Assembly (NCBI GenBank): GCA_028281575.1
Contig: JANQJP010000061.1
Coordinates: 1 to 54,881 of the forward strand
From: Cellvibrionaceae bacterium
Lineage (GTDB): Bacteria > Pseudomonadota > Gammaproteobacteria > Pseudomonadales > Cellvibrionaceae
Direction: 5' to 3'
DNA length: 54,881 nucleotides
Part shown: piece by piece, positions 1 to 11,537 of the stretch
Numbering within the stretch: the first letter of the stretch is position 1
Layout: each line of letters starts with the position of its first letter
Program-made: the position numbers and the translations under genes
Notes under the pieces: generated by a model
The model's input: the letters and a program-made list of their open reading frames with translations, nothing else
What the model was told of the DNA's origin: nothing
Database searches by the model: none

Positions 1-3
1 TGC

Positions 4-22
4 TTTTGTTGTCACAACAAAA
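4..22. repeat. Short perfect palindrome downstream of tRNA-Val
   Basis: Two 9-base arms, TTTTGTTGT and ACAACAAAA, surround a single central base just past the CCA end of the minus-strand tRNA-Val. It could act as a weak terminator or processing hairpin for that transcript. The stem is A/T-rich and the one-base loop is strained, so terminator function is only a guess. Confidence 0.35.
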
Positions 23-23
23 C

Positions 24-99
24 TGGTGGGTGGTACAGGGGTCGAACCTGTGACCTACGGCTTGTAAGGCCGTCGCTCTCCCAACTGAGCTAACCACCC
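24..99 (-). tRNA. tRNA-Val (anticodon TAC)
   Basis: Read on the minus strand, this 76-base region folds as a cloverleaf. It has a 7-bp acceptor stem (GGGTGGT with ACCACCC), a D-arm containing TAGCTCAGTTGGGAGAGC, an anticodon loop CTTACAA giving anticodon TAC, a T-arm with GGTTCGACC, discriminator A and an encoded CCA. TAC reads GTA and GTG valine codons. It is transcribed divergently from ccmH. Confidence 0.97.
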
Positions 100-247
100 T
101 CAGAAGGCGGGCAATTTTATACGGATTCCTGTTTAGGTCAACAACTTTCGAGCGCCATGCTTAAGTGTCATGCGGTCAGTGTCGCTTCGCGATTTGCTGA
201 AGAATGTCACTATTCGGTGTTTCCGAGATTTTTAACGCAGACGGTAC

Positions 248-256
248 TGGTATAAT
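248..256 (+). promoter_or_regulatory. Probable extended -10 promoter of ccmHI
   Basis: TGGTATAAT matches an extended -10 (TGnTATAAT), 34 bases before the ccmH start codon. No good -35 lies at 17 bases, which is usual for extended -10 promoters. The site implies ccmHI is transcribed from its own promoter. It is a visual consensus match only. Confidence 0.5.
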
Positions 257-289
257 GCTCCGACCACGTTAAATACACATATAAATCTT

Positions 290-727
290 ATGTTTAGAAT
301 CATAGTGTTATTCCTCGGCTTGATGGCGGTTGGTCTCAATGCGGATGAGTTGTTTCAGTTCGAGACCGATGAACAAAGAAAGCAATATATAAAGCTCACC
401 GAAGAATTGCGGTGTCCCAAATGCCAAAATCAAAATCTTTCGGACTCAAACTCAGAAATTTCCGAAGTCATGCGTGATATTGTGGCTGAGCAAACCGTTG
501 CCGGGAAATCTGAAGACCATATCAAAGCTATGATGGTTGATCGCTATGGCGATTTCGTTTTGTATGAACCTCCGGTTAATTCCGGAACGCTTATGCTTTG
601 GTGGGCGCCACTTATTATGCTTGTGCTTGCTGGAACTGTGTTTCTGGCGATAATTCTCCGACGCAACAAGCAGTCAAACAGTGGTGCCGCTGATAACGAA
701 GCAGCAGACGAATCGCAAAATATCTAA
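290..727 (+). CDS. ccmH: Cytochrome c-type biogenesis protein CcmH
   Basis: This is a periplasmic, membrane-anchored thiol-disulfide protein of the system I cytochrome c maturation pathway. It helps keep the apocytochrome CXXCH motif reduced for heme ligation. The N-terminus is a signal peptide (about residues 1-18). The family motif LRCPKCQNQNL follows, with redox cysteines at residues 42 and 45, and a transmembrane helix lies at about 103-123. The 145-aa length fits the short CcmH type, which lacks the TPR domain; that part is the separate gene ccmI just downstream (12-base gap). The ATG start gives a normal signal peptide. The remaining ccm genes (ccmA-G) are not upstream, where a tRNA is found instead. 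Confidence 0.93.
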   Translation: MFRIIVLFLGLMAVGLNADELFQFETDEQRKQYIKLTEELRCPKCQNQNLSDSNSEISEVMRDIVAEQTVAGKSEDHIKAMMVDRYGDFVLYEPPVNSGTLMLWWAPLIMLVLAGTVFLAIILRRNKQSNSGAADNEAADESQNI

Positions 728-739
728 ACGAGTATATTC

Positions 740-1999
740 ATGGTTTTTTGGCAAGTATTTCTTCTTTTTAGTGTCTGTTCGGCCGCCTTTTTGTTGTGGC
801 CTATGTTTCAGAGGTGGAAAGCGTATAAAAAGGCGCTCAGGCTAGATCAACGATCAGATTTGCGTGAAGCGGTGCACGCTGATCGTGAGCAGGAGCTGGA
901 AAAAACACACGTACTTGGGGATATTGATGAGAGCGAATTAAAATCGCTCAAACGTGACCTTGCGGCCACCTCGGTTGTTGATTCAACGCATATTGCGTCG
1001 CATGCATCGCGCGCGATTACGCTTGGGAAACATAGCCGAACCTTGTTAATTGCAGTCAGCGTACTGTTACCACTTATTGCGTTTGGTCTGTATCACGCTT
1101 ATGGCGCAAAACCCGACTGGGAAATCAGGTCTCTGGCGACAAGCCTGAGCAACGACCCTGAAAACGGTATCGAGGATCGTAAAAAGCTCATCGCCAAGAT
1201 CCATAACCGTCTCAAGTCAACGCCGGAAAATGGCCATTTGTGGTATTTGCTTGGCTCCACGGCCACAGCAGTTGGCGACTATGAAGAAGCGGTTCGTGCT
1301 TATCGCGAACTTAATAAGCTTTTTCCAGATACACCTATGATTATTGGTGAGCTGGCCCAGGCCTTATTTCTGCGCGCGGGCAGCACTATGACGCCGGAGG
1401 TCAGAAAAAACACCCAATTGGCCTTAAGCCTAAATTCTGAATTGCCTACCGCACTTGGCTTGGCGGGAATAGACGCTTATCAGTCCGGCGATTATCCACA
1501 AGCCATTCAGTATTGGCAGCGCGCTGTTCGGAAGCTGGATCCAAACTCGCCTTCATCTCAGGTCCTCTCACAGGGAATAGCCCGGGCCCAAATCGCACAG
1601 AAGGCGACGTCGAGACCCACAAAGAATACTCAGGGTACGGATGTAAAAGATAATCTTTCTCTCAGTGTCAACGTTAGTCTGGGTGAGAATGTCGAAGGGG
1701 TAGAAGGCAATGAAACACTCTATGTGTACGCGCGCGCCTGGCAGGGCCCAAAAATGCCGCTTAGTACGCGAAAATTAAGTGCGGGATCTTTGCCAACAAC
1801 GGTTCTGCTCGACAAAAGCACATCGATGGTCGAGGGGCTCGATATTACTTCGGCGTCACAGCTTGAAGTCATCGCACGTATATCTAAAACCGGTGATCCC
1901 TCACCTCAAAGCGGCGATTGGATGGCGAGCTACGGTCCTGTGATTCTCACTGAGGCCAGGCAAAAAGTGTCGTTAGAAATCTCCGAACTTGTACCTTGA
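740..1999 (+). CDS. ccmI: Cytochrome c-type biogenesis protein CcmI (TPR)
   Basis: CcmI is an apocytochrome c chaperone that works with CcmH and the heme lyase CcmF. The 419-aa protein has an N-terminal membrane helix (about residues 3-22), a cytoplasmic acidic/basic loop, a second helix around 100-120, and then a periplasmic TPR region. Recognisable repeats include the WYLLGSTATAVGDYEEAVRA and GIDAYQSGDYPQAIQYWQRA segments. The C-terminal roughly 110 residues resemble the Ig-like domain found at the end of many gammaproteobacterial CcmI proteins. It follows ccmH by 12 bases and is almost certainly co-transcribed with it. Confidence 0.88.
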   Translation: MVFWQVFLLFSVCSAAFLLWPMFQRWKAYKKALRLDQRSDLREAVHADREQELEKTHVLGDIDESELKSLKRDLAATSVVDSTHIASHASRAITLGKHSRTLLIAVSVLLPLIAFGLYHAYGAKPDWEIRSLATSLSNDPENGIEDRKKLIAKIHNRLKSTPENGHLWYLLGSTATAVGDYEEAVRAYRELNKLFPDTPMIIGELAQALFLRAGSTMTPEVRKNTQLALSLNSELPTALGLAGIDAYQSGDYPQAIQYWQRAVRKLDPNSPSSQVLSQGIARAQIAQKATSRPTKNTQGTDVKDNLSLSVNVSLGENVEGVEGNETLYVYARAWQGPKMPLSTRKLSAGSLPTTVLLDKSTSMVEGLDITSASQLEVIARISKTGDPSPQSGDWMASYGPVILTEARQKVSLEISELVP

Positions 2000-2177
2000 T
2001 GTTGATTGTGTGGTGAAAAATCTCCATTAGTGAAAATTCTGGCCAAGTGTGTAGAATCGGCCGATTATCAAAAAACGAGTGAAACATCCGGCGTTGATCA
2101 GTCTTCGCGCAAGCTGGCGGATAATCAGACAATTTATTCCGCACGCCATGTAAACCTTCTAGGAAATCCAAAGCTGT

Positions 2178-5100
2178 ATGCGCTTAAAAACAATAAAACT
2201 CGCGGGATTTAAATCCTTTGTCGATCCAACTTCAGTAAATATGCCCAGTAATATGTGCGCCGTTGTCGGACCAAACGGTTGCGGCAAATCCAACATTATT
2301 GATGCTGTGCGCTGGGTGATGGGGGAGTCTTCTGCCAAGAATTTACGTGGCGAAGCGATGACCGATGTTATTTTTAATGGCTCGGGCTCGCGTAAACCCG
2401 TTGGGCAGGCCTCCATTGAGCTGGTGTTTGATAATAGTGATGGCACGATCACTGGTGAATATGCGGGATATTCAGAAGTATCCGTCAAGCGACGTGTCAC
2501 CCGCGATGGTCAAAACCTATACTATCTCAATGCCAACCGCTGCCGTCGTCGCGACATAACCGATTTGTTTCTGGGCACCGGCCTGGGTCCACGCAGCTAT
2601 GCGATTATTGAACAAGGCATGATTTCGCGCCTAATTGAAGCAAAGCCCGAAGATTTAAGAGTTTATATCGAAGAAGCTGCGGGCATATCCAAATATAAGG
2701 AGCGCCGTCGCGACACTGAAAATCGCATGCGCCGCACACATGAAAACCTCGAGCGCCTCACCGATTTGCGTGAGGAACTTGAGCGCCAACTGAGCCGCCT
2801 GGAAAGACAGGCGAAAGCTGCTGAAAAATACGCCGTATTCAAAGAGGAGGAGCGCTTATCCAATGCCAAGTTAAGCGCTATTCGCTATCAGGTGCTGAAC
2901 GAGGGTGCGGCGAACTTAAAGCAAAGCATAAGCGAAGCCGAGCTTGCGGTCGAAGCTGCGGTGACACAGCGTGGCAAATTTGATTTGGCCATTGAAAAAC
3001 ATCGCACGGAGTTTTCAGAGCGGTCAGATGCATTTAACGATATTCAAGGCCAGTATTACTCGCATGGCGCGGATATCGCGCGCGTCGAGCAGTCCATCAA
3101 GCACGCGCAGGAGCGCGAACGTTCGCTACGCATTGATCTAGAGCAGGCCGAACGCGATCACCGAGAGGCCGAAGAGCACAGGGCACTGGATAGCGCCAAG
3201 ATAGAAGGTTGGGAAGCTGAATTGTTGGAAATCTCTCCCGAGCTCGAGCTGCTCGAACAGACTTTGGAGACCTCGCGCGAGCGTCTGGCTGAGTCTGAAG
3301 ATGCTATGCAGCAGTGGCAGCAAAACTGGGATCAATTCAATCAACGGGCTGCGGAGCCTAAACAGGCGGCTGAGGTTCAGCAAAGCCGTATTCAATATCT
3401 GGAACAAGTGCAGACCCGGCTTTTACAGCGCAAAGAAAAGATCAGTAACGATGTCGGGGATATTGATGTTGATAGCGAGTCCGAAGAAATCGCGATCAAC
3501 GAGGAGACGCTCGCCGAAATTGAGCTGAGCGTAGATACGCAAAACACTTTGATCGCAGAGAAAAGTGAACAAATTAGCGAGCTTCGGGAAAAGCACGTTG
3601 TCGACTCAGCGAAATTGGATGAAGAACAAACGGCACTGCAGGAGCAAAAGGGTCGGCTAGCTTCTTTAGAGGCGCTGCAAAGCGCGGCGTTGGGTAGGGA
3701 AAATGAAAGCGCAGGCGATGCCTGGCTTGAAGCGCAAGGGGTTAATCCCGAGCAGCGTTTGGCGGATCAGCTTGAGGTTGAGCCGGGTTGGGAGCGCGCC
3801 GCAGAGCTCGTGCTAGGTGGCGCATTGCAAGCCGTTTGCACAGCTAAGCCGATCGCAGATTTTATTGGTGATCTCGTTGAGCTTGAATCAAATGTGCAAA
3901 TTGTCAGTGAGGCAAGTGCTTCCGCTGCCGCGGATATACCGGGCAATCCGGGTGGCCTTCTCAGTGCAAAGATCAAATCTAAATTTAAGTTACCGCCCGT
4001 ACTTTTTTCTGTACTTACAGCGGAAGATCTCACGCATGCCCAAGGTCTTTTACCTGGACTCGATTCTGCACAGAGTATTGTTACCAAAGACGGATATTGG
4101 CTCGCGGCCGATTGGTTAAGGGTTTCACAGCAATCCGATCTTGAAGCTGGTGTCATTGCGCGCCGCAAGGAAATTGAAGAGCTAAAACAGCGCATTGATC
4201 GCAGTCAGGAGTGCGTTAGCTCCATGGCGCAGGCATTGACCAATATCAATAACACGCTCAAGGATGCTGAGTCGCAACGCGAAGCGGCGAGAAAAGCGCA
4301 GGAAGAACGCCGGCGTGAAGCAAACGAACTGCGCAGTAAGCTCAATAACGAGAAAAACAAAATTGCGCAACTGCTGCAAAAAAAGGAGCGGGCGCAACAG
4401 GATATTCGTGAGATAGACCAGCAGATGCTGGCCGAGGCAGAGAACCTCGCTGAGGCGCGCGCGCTGCTTGAAGATGCGATTGCCGCGATGGAAAAGGATT
4501 CCGTTGAGCGCGAGGATTTATTGACCAATCGGGATGTACTGCGTGCCACGCTTGATGATGCCAGACAGAAAGCGCGTCATGCCCAAGATAAAAACCACGA
4601 GTTTGCAATGCGTCATCGCTCGATACAAACACAGCTCGAATCGATGCGCCAGGGCATTCAGCGACTCGCAGAACAAATATCGCGACTCGCAGAGCGGCGT
4701 GATCAACTTCGCGCAGCACTTGAAGACAATGTCAGCCCGGTCGAAGATCAACAAGTTGAACTGGAAGCTCTGCTTGAAAAACGCATGGCGGTGGAACAAA
4801 AGCTCGCAGCTGCACGCAAAACGGTCGAAGAAACCGAAACGGCCCTACGCGAGGCGGAGCAGTCCCGGGATAGGGTTGAAAAAGATCTAAGTGAACAGCG
4901 GTCTAAGCTTGAAGCGGCGCGTTTAGAGTTGCAGACATTGAATGTGAATGCGCAGAATATAAAACAACAACTTGTGGATGACGATCTAGAACTGGAGCGG
5001 GTGCTCGAGGAGTTGATACCCGAAGACAGCGAGGCGGCGTTGGAGGCTTCGCTTGAGCAACTTGCCAACCGTATCAGTCGCCTCGGTCCGATAAACCTCG

Positions 5101-5696
5101 CGGCGATAGATGAATATAAAGTGGAATCAGAGCGTAAACTCTATCTCGACGAACAAAATGACGATTTGTGTGAAGCGTTAGAAACACTTGAGGCGGCGAT
5201 AAGAAAAATTGATAAAGAGACACGCACGCGATTTAAAGAAACATTCGACCAAGTTAACAGCGGACTTCAAGACCTTTTCCCCCGCCTTTTTGGCGGCGGT
5301 CACGCATACTTAGAGTTGACGGGCGAAGATATGCTGGATACAGGTATTGCCATTATGGCGCGCCCTCCAGGTAAAAAGAACAGCACTATCCATTTGCTTT
5401 CAGGCGGTGAAAAAGCACTTACTGCTATTGCATTGGTTTTTTCGATATTTCAATTAAACCCAGCGCCGTTTTGTATGCTGGACGAAGTTGATGCGCCGCT
5501 CGATGACGCGAACGTAGGACGTTATGTATCTATGGTTGAAGCGATGTCAGAAAAGGTTCAATTTATTTATATCACCCATAATAAGATTGCGATGGAAAAA
5601 GCACTGCATTTGATGGGCGTCACGATGCAGGAAGCGGGAGTTTCGCGTATGGTTACTGTAGATGTTGAAGAGGCCGCAGAGCTGGCTGCGGTTTAG
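2178..5696 (+). CDS. smc: Chromosome partition protein Smc
   Basis: Smc is an ATP-driven condensin subunit that organises and segregates the chromosome. The 1172-aa length is typical. The N-terminal head begins MRLKTIKLAGFKSFVDPT and has a Walker A motif GPNGCGKS at residues 31-38. Long heptad-rich coiled coils follow on both sides of a hinge (about residues 510-660). The C-terminal head has the ABC signature LLSGGEKALTA and Walker B motif FCMLDEVDAPLDDAN. A weak AGGAAA ribosome site lies 12 bases before the ATG. ScpA and ScpB are not in the window. The 178-base gap after ccmI holds no convincing gene. The zipA gene follows after 19 bases. Confidence 0.97.
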   Translation: MRLKTIKLAGFKSFVDPTSVNMPSNMCAVVGPNGCGKSNIIDAVRWVMGESSAKNLRGEAMTDVIFNGSGSRKPVGQASIELVFDNSDGTITGEYAGYSEVSVKRRVTRDGQNLYYLNANRCRRRDITDLFLGTGLGPRSYAIIEQGMISRLIEAKPEDLRVYIEEAAGISKYKERRRDTENRMRRTHENLERLTDLREELERQLSRLERQAKAAEKYAVFKEEERLSNAKLSAIRYQVLNEGAANLKQSISEAELAVEAAVTQRGKFDLAIEKHRTEFSERSDAFNDIQGQYYSHGADIARVEQSIKHAQERERSLRIDLEQAERDHREAEEHRALDSAKIEGWEAELLEISPELELLEQTLETSRERLAESEDAMQQWQQNWDQFNQRAAEPKQAAEVQQSRIQYLEQVQTRLLQRKEKISNDVGDIDVDSESEEIAINEETLAEIELSVDTQNTLIAEKSEQISELREKHVVDSAKLDEEQTALQEQKGRLASLEALQSAALGRENESAGDAWLEAQGVNPEQRLADQLEVEPGWERAAELVLGGALQAVCTAKPIADFIGDLVELESNVQIVSEASASAAADIPGNPGGLLSAKIKSKFKLPPVLFSVLTAEDLTHAQGLLPGLDSAQSIVTKDGYWLAADWLRVSQQSDLEAGVIARRKEIEELKQRIDRSQECVSSMAQALTNINNTLKDAESQREAARKAQEERRREANELRSKLNNEKNKIAQLLQKKERAQQDIREIDQQMLAEAENLAEARALLEDAIAAMEKDSVEREDLLTNRDVLRATLDDARQKARHAQDKNHEFAMRHRSIQTQLESMRQGIQRLAEQISRLAERRDQLRAALEDNVSPVEDQQVELEALLEKRMAVEQKLAAARKTVEETETALREAEQSRDRVEKDLSEQRSKLEAARLELQTLNVNAQNIKQQLVDDDLELERVLEELIPEDSEAALEASLEQLANRISRLGPINLAAIDEYKVESERKLYLDEQNDDLCEALETLEAAIRKIDKETRTRFKETFDQVNSGLQDLFPRLFGGGHAYLELTGEDMLDTGIAIMARPPGKKNSTIHLLSGGEKALTAIALVFSIFQLNPAPFCMLDEVDAPLDDANVGRYVSMVEAMSEKVQFIYITHNKIAMEKALHLMGVTMQEAGVSRMVTVDVEEAAELAAV

Positions 5697-5715
5697 CGTT
5701 TGGAGGAAAAGATAA

Positions 5716-9348
<3,633 letters not shown>

Positions 9349-9360
9349 TTGGAGGAGAGC

Positions 9361-9777
9361 ATGGAGTCAGAATCGGTAGTTTATGGCTATATCAAGGATC
9401 TAAGAGGTGTGCGTTCTACCGTAGACCGTTGTCAAATTAATCGGACAGTTACGTTAGATCTGCCTGAAGTTGATGAATTTACCCATCTTAACCGCGAAAT
9501 GTTTTCAAAACCTGTTGTCCAGCGTCAGGGCCAAAGTTTCGATACCTATGTTATTCCCTTTGGTGCCTGCTATCAGGGTGTAGAGCACGAGTGGAATAGC
9601 TGGATTCGTACATTCGAAAATTTACTGCGCAAGATGTATTGGGTCTCGGCGGTCGTTCACCTCGAAACGGAATTAAATGGTAGACATAGTTTTGTTTGGG
9701 AGCTGCCGAATGGTGAACATAATCCTGGCGATGAGATTCAGTCGGCTCAACTGGAATGGGTGCACGACCCAATATAA
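9361..9777 (+). CDS. Conserved-looking hypothetical protein, 138 aa
   Basis: I do not recognise a family. The ATG at 9361 is preferred over the upstream TTG at 9349 because GGAGGAG ends just before it. The product is soluble and acidic, has no signal peptide or membrane helix, and begins [16 protein letters not shown]. Tyr, Trp and charged residues are spread along the length as in a compact globular domain (for example [17 protein letters not shown]). It starts 13 bases after the transglycosylase-like gene and is probably transcribed with it. The repeat element at 9858 follows. Confidence 0.7.
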   Translation: MESESVVYGYIKDLRGVRSTVDRCQINRTVTLDLPEVDEFTHLNREMFSKPVVQRQGQSFDTYVIPFGACYQGVEHEWNSWIRTFENLLRKMYWVSAVVHLETELNGRHSFVWELPNGEHNPGDEIQSAQLEWVHDPI

Positions 9778-9857
9778 ATCACGGTATATAGCTGCCTTGT
9801 TTTTTTGCGGTTTTGAAATAGGCGTATCTATAAAAATTGTGTTGTATAGCAAGGTGC

Positions 9858-10021
9858 GAGACATGGATTGGGTATTTGCACTAGAGACACGCCGTAAATA
9901 CATCCCTGTAAGCTCTCCACCAGCCTCTCGACAACTGCTCCTGCGTTGTTCTAACATCCGCCATCCATGGCTAGTGCCTGCTTGGTGAAGGTCTCTAGTG
10001 CAAATACCCAATCCATGTCTC
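9858..10021. repeat. Repeat element copy A with 31-bp inverted arms
   Basis: Perfect 31-base inverted arms at 9858-9888 and 9991-10021 (left arm begins GAGACATGGATTGGGTATTT) bound a 102-base body. The body contains ATACATCCCTGTA, CTCTCG, the family box AACTGCTCCTGCGTT (9933-9947) and a small hairpin GCCAT-CC-ATGGC at 9960-9971. The same body, in the same order, occurs at 50615-50712 and, inverted, at 48351-48495. The arms share no sequence with those of the other copies. The right inner end (after 9971) has diverged from the other copies. No open reading frame is contained. It fills most of the 298-base gap between 9777 and 10076; the rest of that gap shows nothing clear. Confidence 0.85.
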
Positions 10022-10075
10022 TCCGAGCTAACGGGACGACAATGATGACGGGGTTAGTTAGGTGGAAAAGTCACT

Positions 10076-10291
10076 TTGAAAATTACATTTAAATACAGCA
10101 AACGCCACAATCTTTATGTGACACTATTTGCCTGTGCAGTTTCCATCTGGTTAATGGTTACGCGATTCGGTTTGTCCCTGGAAAAACTGCTTTCTTTTCT
10201 TATTATTACCCTCGGTGGTTTATTGTTGTTGCTCGGTCTTGCGGCGCTCGTCAGTTTTGTTATTCGTTATTTAAGCGACAGGAAACAATAG
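10076..10291 (+). CDS. Small two-helix membrane protein
   Basis: This is a 71-aa protein with a basic N-terminus (MKITFKYSKRHN), two hydrophobic helices (about residues 13-29 and 36-64) and a short charged tail ending SDRKQ. The start is TTG, supported by AGGTGG about 10 bases upstream. It ends 3 bases before the AraC-type regulator, so the two are likely co-transcribed. No function can be assigned. Small size and the unusual start lower confidence, but the hydrophobic pattern and spacing support a real gene. Confidence 0.6.
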   Translation: MKITFKYSKRHNLYVTLFACAVSIWLMVTRFGLSLEKLLSFLIITLGGLLLLLGLAALVSFVIRYLSDRKQ

Positions 10292-10294
10292 TTT

Positions 10295-11332
10295 ATGCGT
10301 GATACTTACGTGCCCAAGGCGTATCTCGAGCAGCTGTTAAAACAGGCAAAAGCTGCGGATTGTGATACTCGGCCAATTTTAGAACAAGTAAATTTGAGCC
10401 CGGAAAAAATCGCAGCCCAGCAAGACATTTCCTCGCGTAAATACGGTGAAATTTATCGGCTTGTAATGCGTGCGACACAAAACGAATGGTTCGGCATGTT
10501 TTCCGGCGGTCAGCGTGTTCCGCTAGGTGCATTTAGAATGATGGGCTTAATCGTGCTCCAATGTGCGAATTTACAACAGGCAATTTTTCGCGCGGGTGAT
10601 TTTGCAGAAATTTGCCGGGGCATGAATTCGCGCTATTTTCTTGAACGCAACAACGAAAAAGCTGAGCTTACTCTCGCGCCGATCCGCTCGGTTTCCGCGC
10701 ATCGCTTTAAACAGATGTTAAAGGAGGCGGAACCCGAGACAATAATGACGTCGCTGTTAACCTGGCATCGGTTTTCCGAGTGGCTTATCGACAAAGAAAT
10801 CCCGCTCGAAAGTGTCAATCTCGCTTTTTCCGAACAAGCACTGCAGACGCCTCTTGTCCATATCAACCTGCGCAACGCCCGTTTTGACCAGACACATAAC
10901 AGCGTGGTGTACGACGCACGCTTTCTCGAACACCCGATTGTTCAAAACCAGGATTCTCTGCTGACTTTTTTGCGTACGGCGCCGTATCACCTGGTGACTC
11001 AAGACCCAGCGCATACCAGTCCGGCAGACAAAGTGCGAAGCATCATAAACCGTGACGTCAGCGGTGCGATGCCTTCCGCTGAACAGGTGGCGTTTCAGTT
11101 AAACGTATCGGTGACAACATTGCGGCGCCAGTTGCAGCGTGAGGGCACCTCATTCCAACGCCTCAAGGATGAATGCCGTATGGAAGCTGCGTTTCATTAC
11201 CTAAACTACGCTGAGCTTTCCAATAACGACATCGCCGAAAAGCTCGGTTTTGATGAGCCAAGCGCCTTTTTTAGATCCTTTAAAAAATGGACGGGCATGA
11301 CTCCGGGCGAGTACCGTGCAAATCTTAAATAA
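10295..11332 (+). CDS. AraC-family transcriptional regulator
   Basis: This is a 345-aa regulator of the OruR/ArgR-like AraC group. An N-terminal ligand-binding domain of the 'arabinose-binding' type spans about residues 20-210. The C-terminal DNA-binding domain (about 250-345) has two helix-turn-helix units: PSAEQVAFQLNVSVTTLRRQ, then SNNDIAEKLGFDEPSAFFRS followed by the family end KKWTGMTPGEYR. Regulators of this type are often next to fatty-acid or amino-acid catabolic genes. The acyl-CoA dehydrogenase begins 205 bases downstream on the same strand and is a plausible target. The ligand is unknown. Confidence 0.92.
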   Translation: MRDTYVPKAYLEQLLKQAKAADCDTRPILEQVNLSPEKIAAQQDISSRKYGEIYRLVMRATQNEWFGMFSGGQRVPLGAFRMMGLIVLQCANLQQAIFRAGDFAEICRGMNSRYFLERNNEKAELTLAPIRSVSAHRFKQMLKEAEPETIMTSLLTWHRFSEWLIDKEIPLESVNLAFSEQALQTPLVHINLRNARFDQTHNSVVYDARFLEHPIVQNQDSLLTFLRTAPYHLVTQDPAHTSPADKVRSIINRDVSGAMPSAEQVAFQLNVSVTTLRRQLQREGTSFQRLKDECRMEAAFHYLNYAELSNNDIAEKLGFDEPSAFFRSFKKWTGMTPGEYRANLK

Positions 11333-11537
11333 ACATTCATATATAAAATACATTAAGTAATGATTGTAGTTATTTGATTTTCAATGTTATTTATTCTTTC
11401 TATTTTTGTTGTAAAAGCCGCTTGTGGCCCGAATTTGTAAGACCTTCTGCCGCATTTGGTAATTGTTCTACACTCATTAAAAGGGAAAATAATCCGCTGT
11501 CACCGATGATCAGCGAACCAAATAAGAGGTAGGAAGC

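Noticed and set aside
2006-2212. Open frame of 68 codons between ccmI and smc
   Set aside because: It runs into smc in another frame, lacks a ribosome site and has no recognisable protein features; the smc start is well supported.
3767-5068. Long open frames on the minus strand inside smc
   Set aside because: They are low-complexity Ser/Arg-rich mirror frames of the coiled-coil coding sequence and have no support as genes.
9858-10021. Element copies as simple rho-independent terminators
   Set aside because: The arms are separated by 98-145 bases of conserved body and are not followed by T runs; two copies lie within operons.
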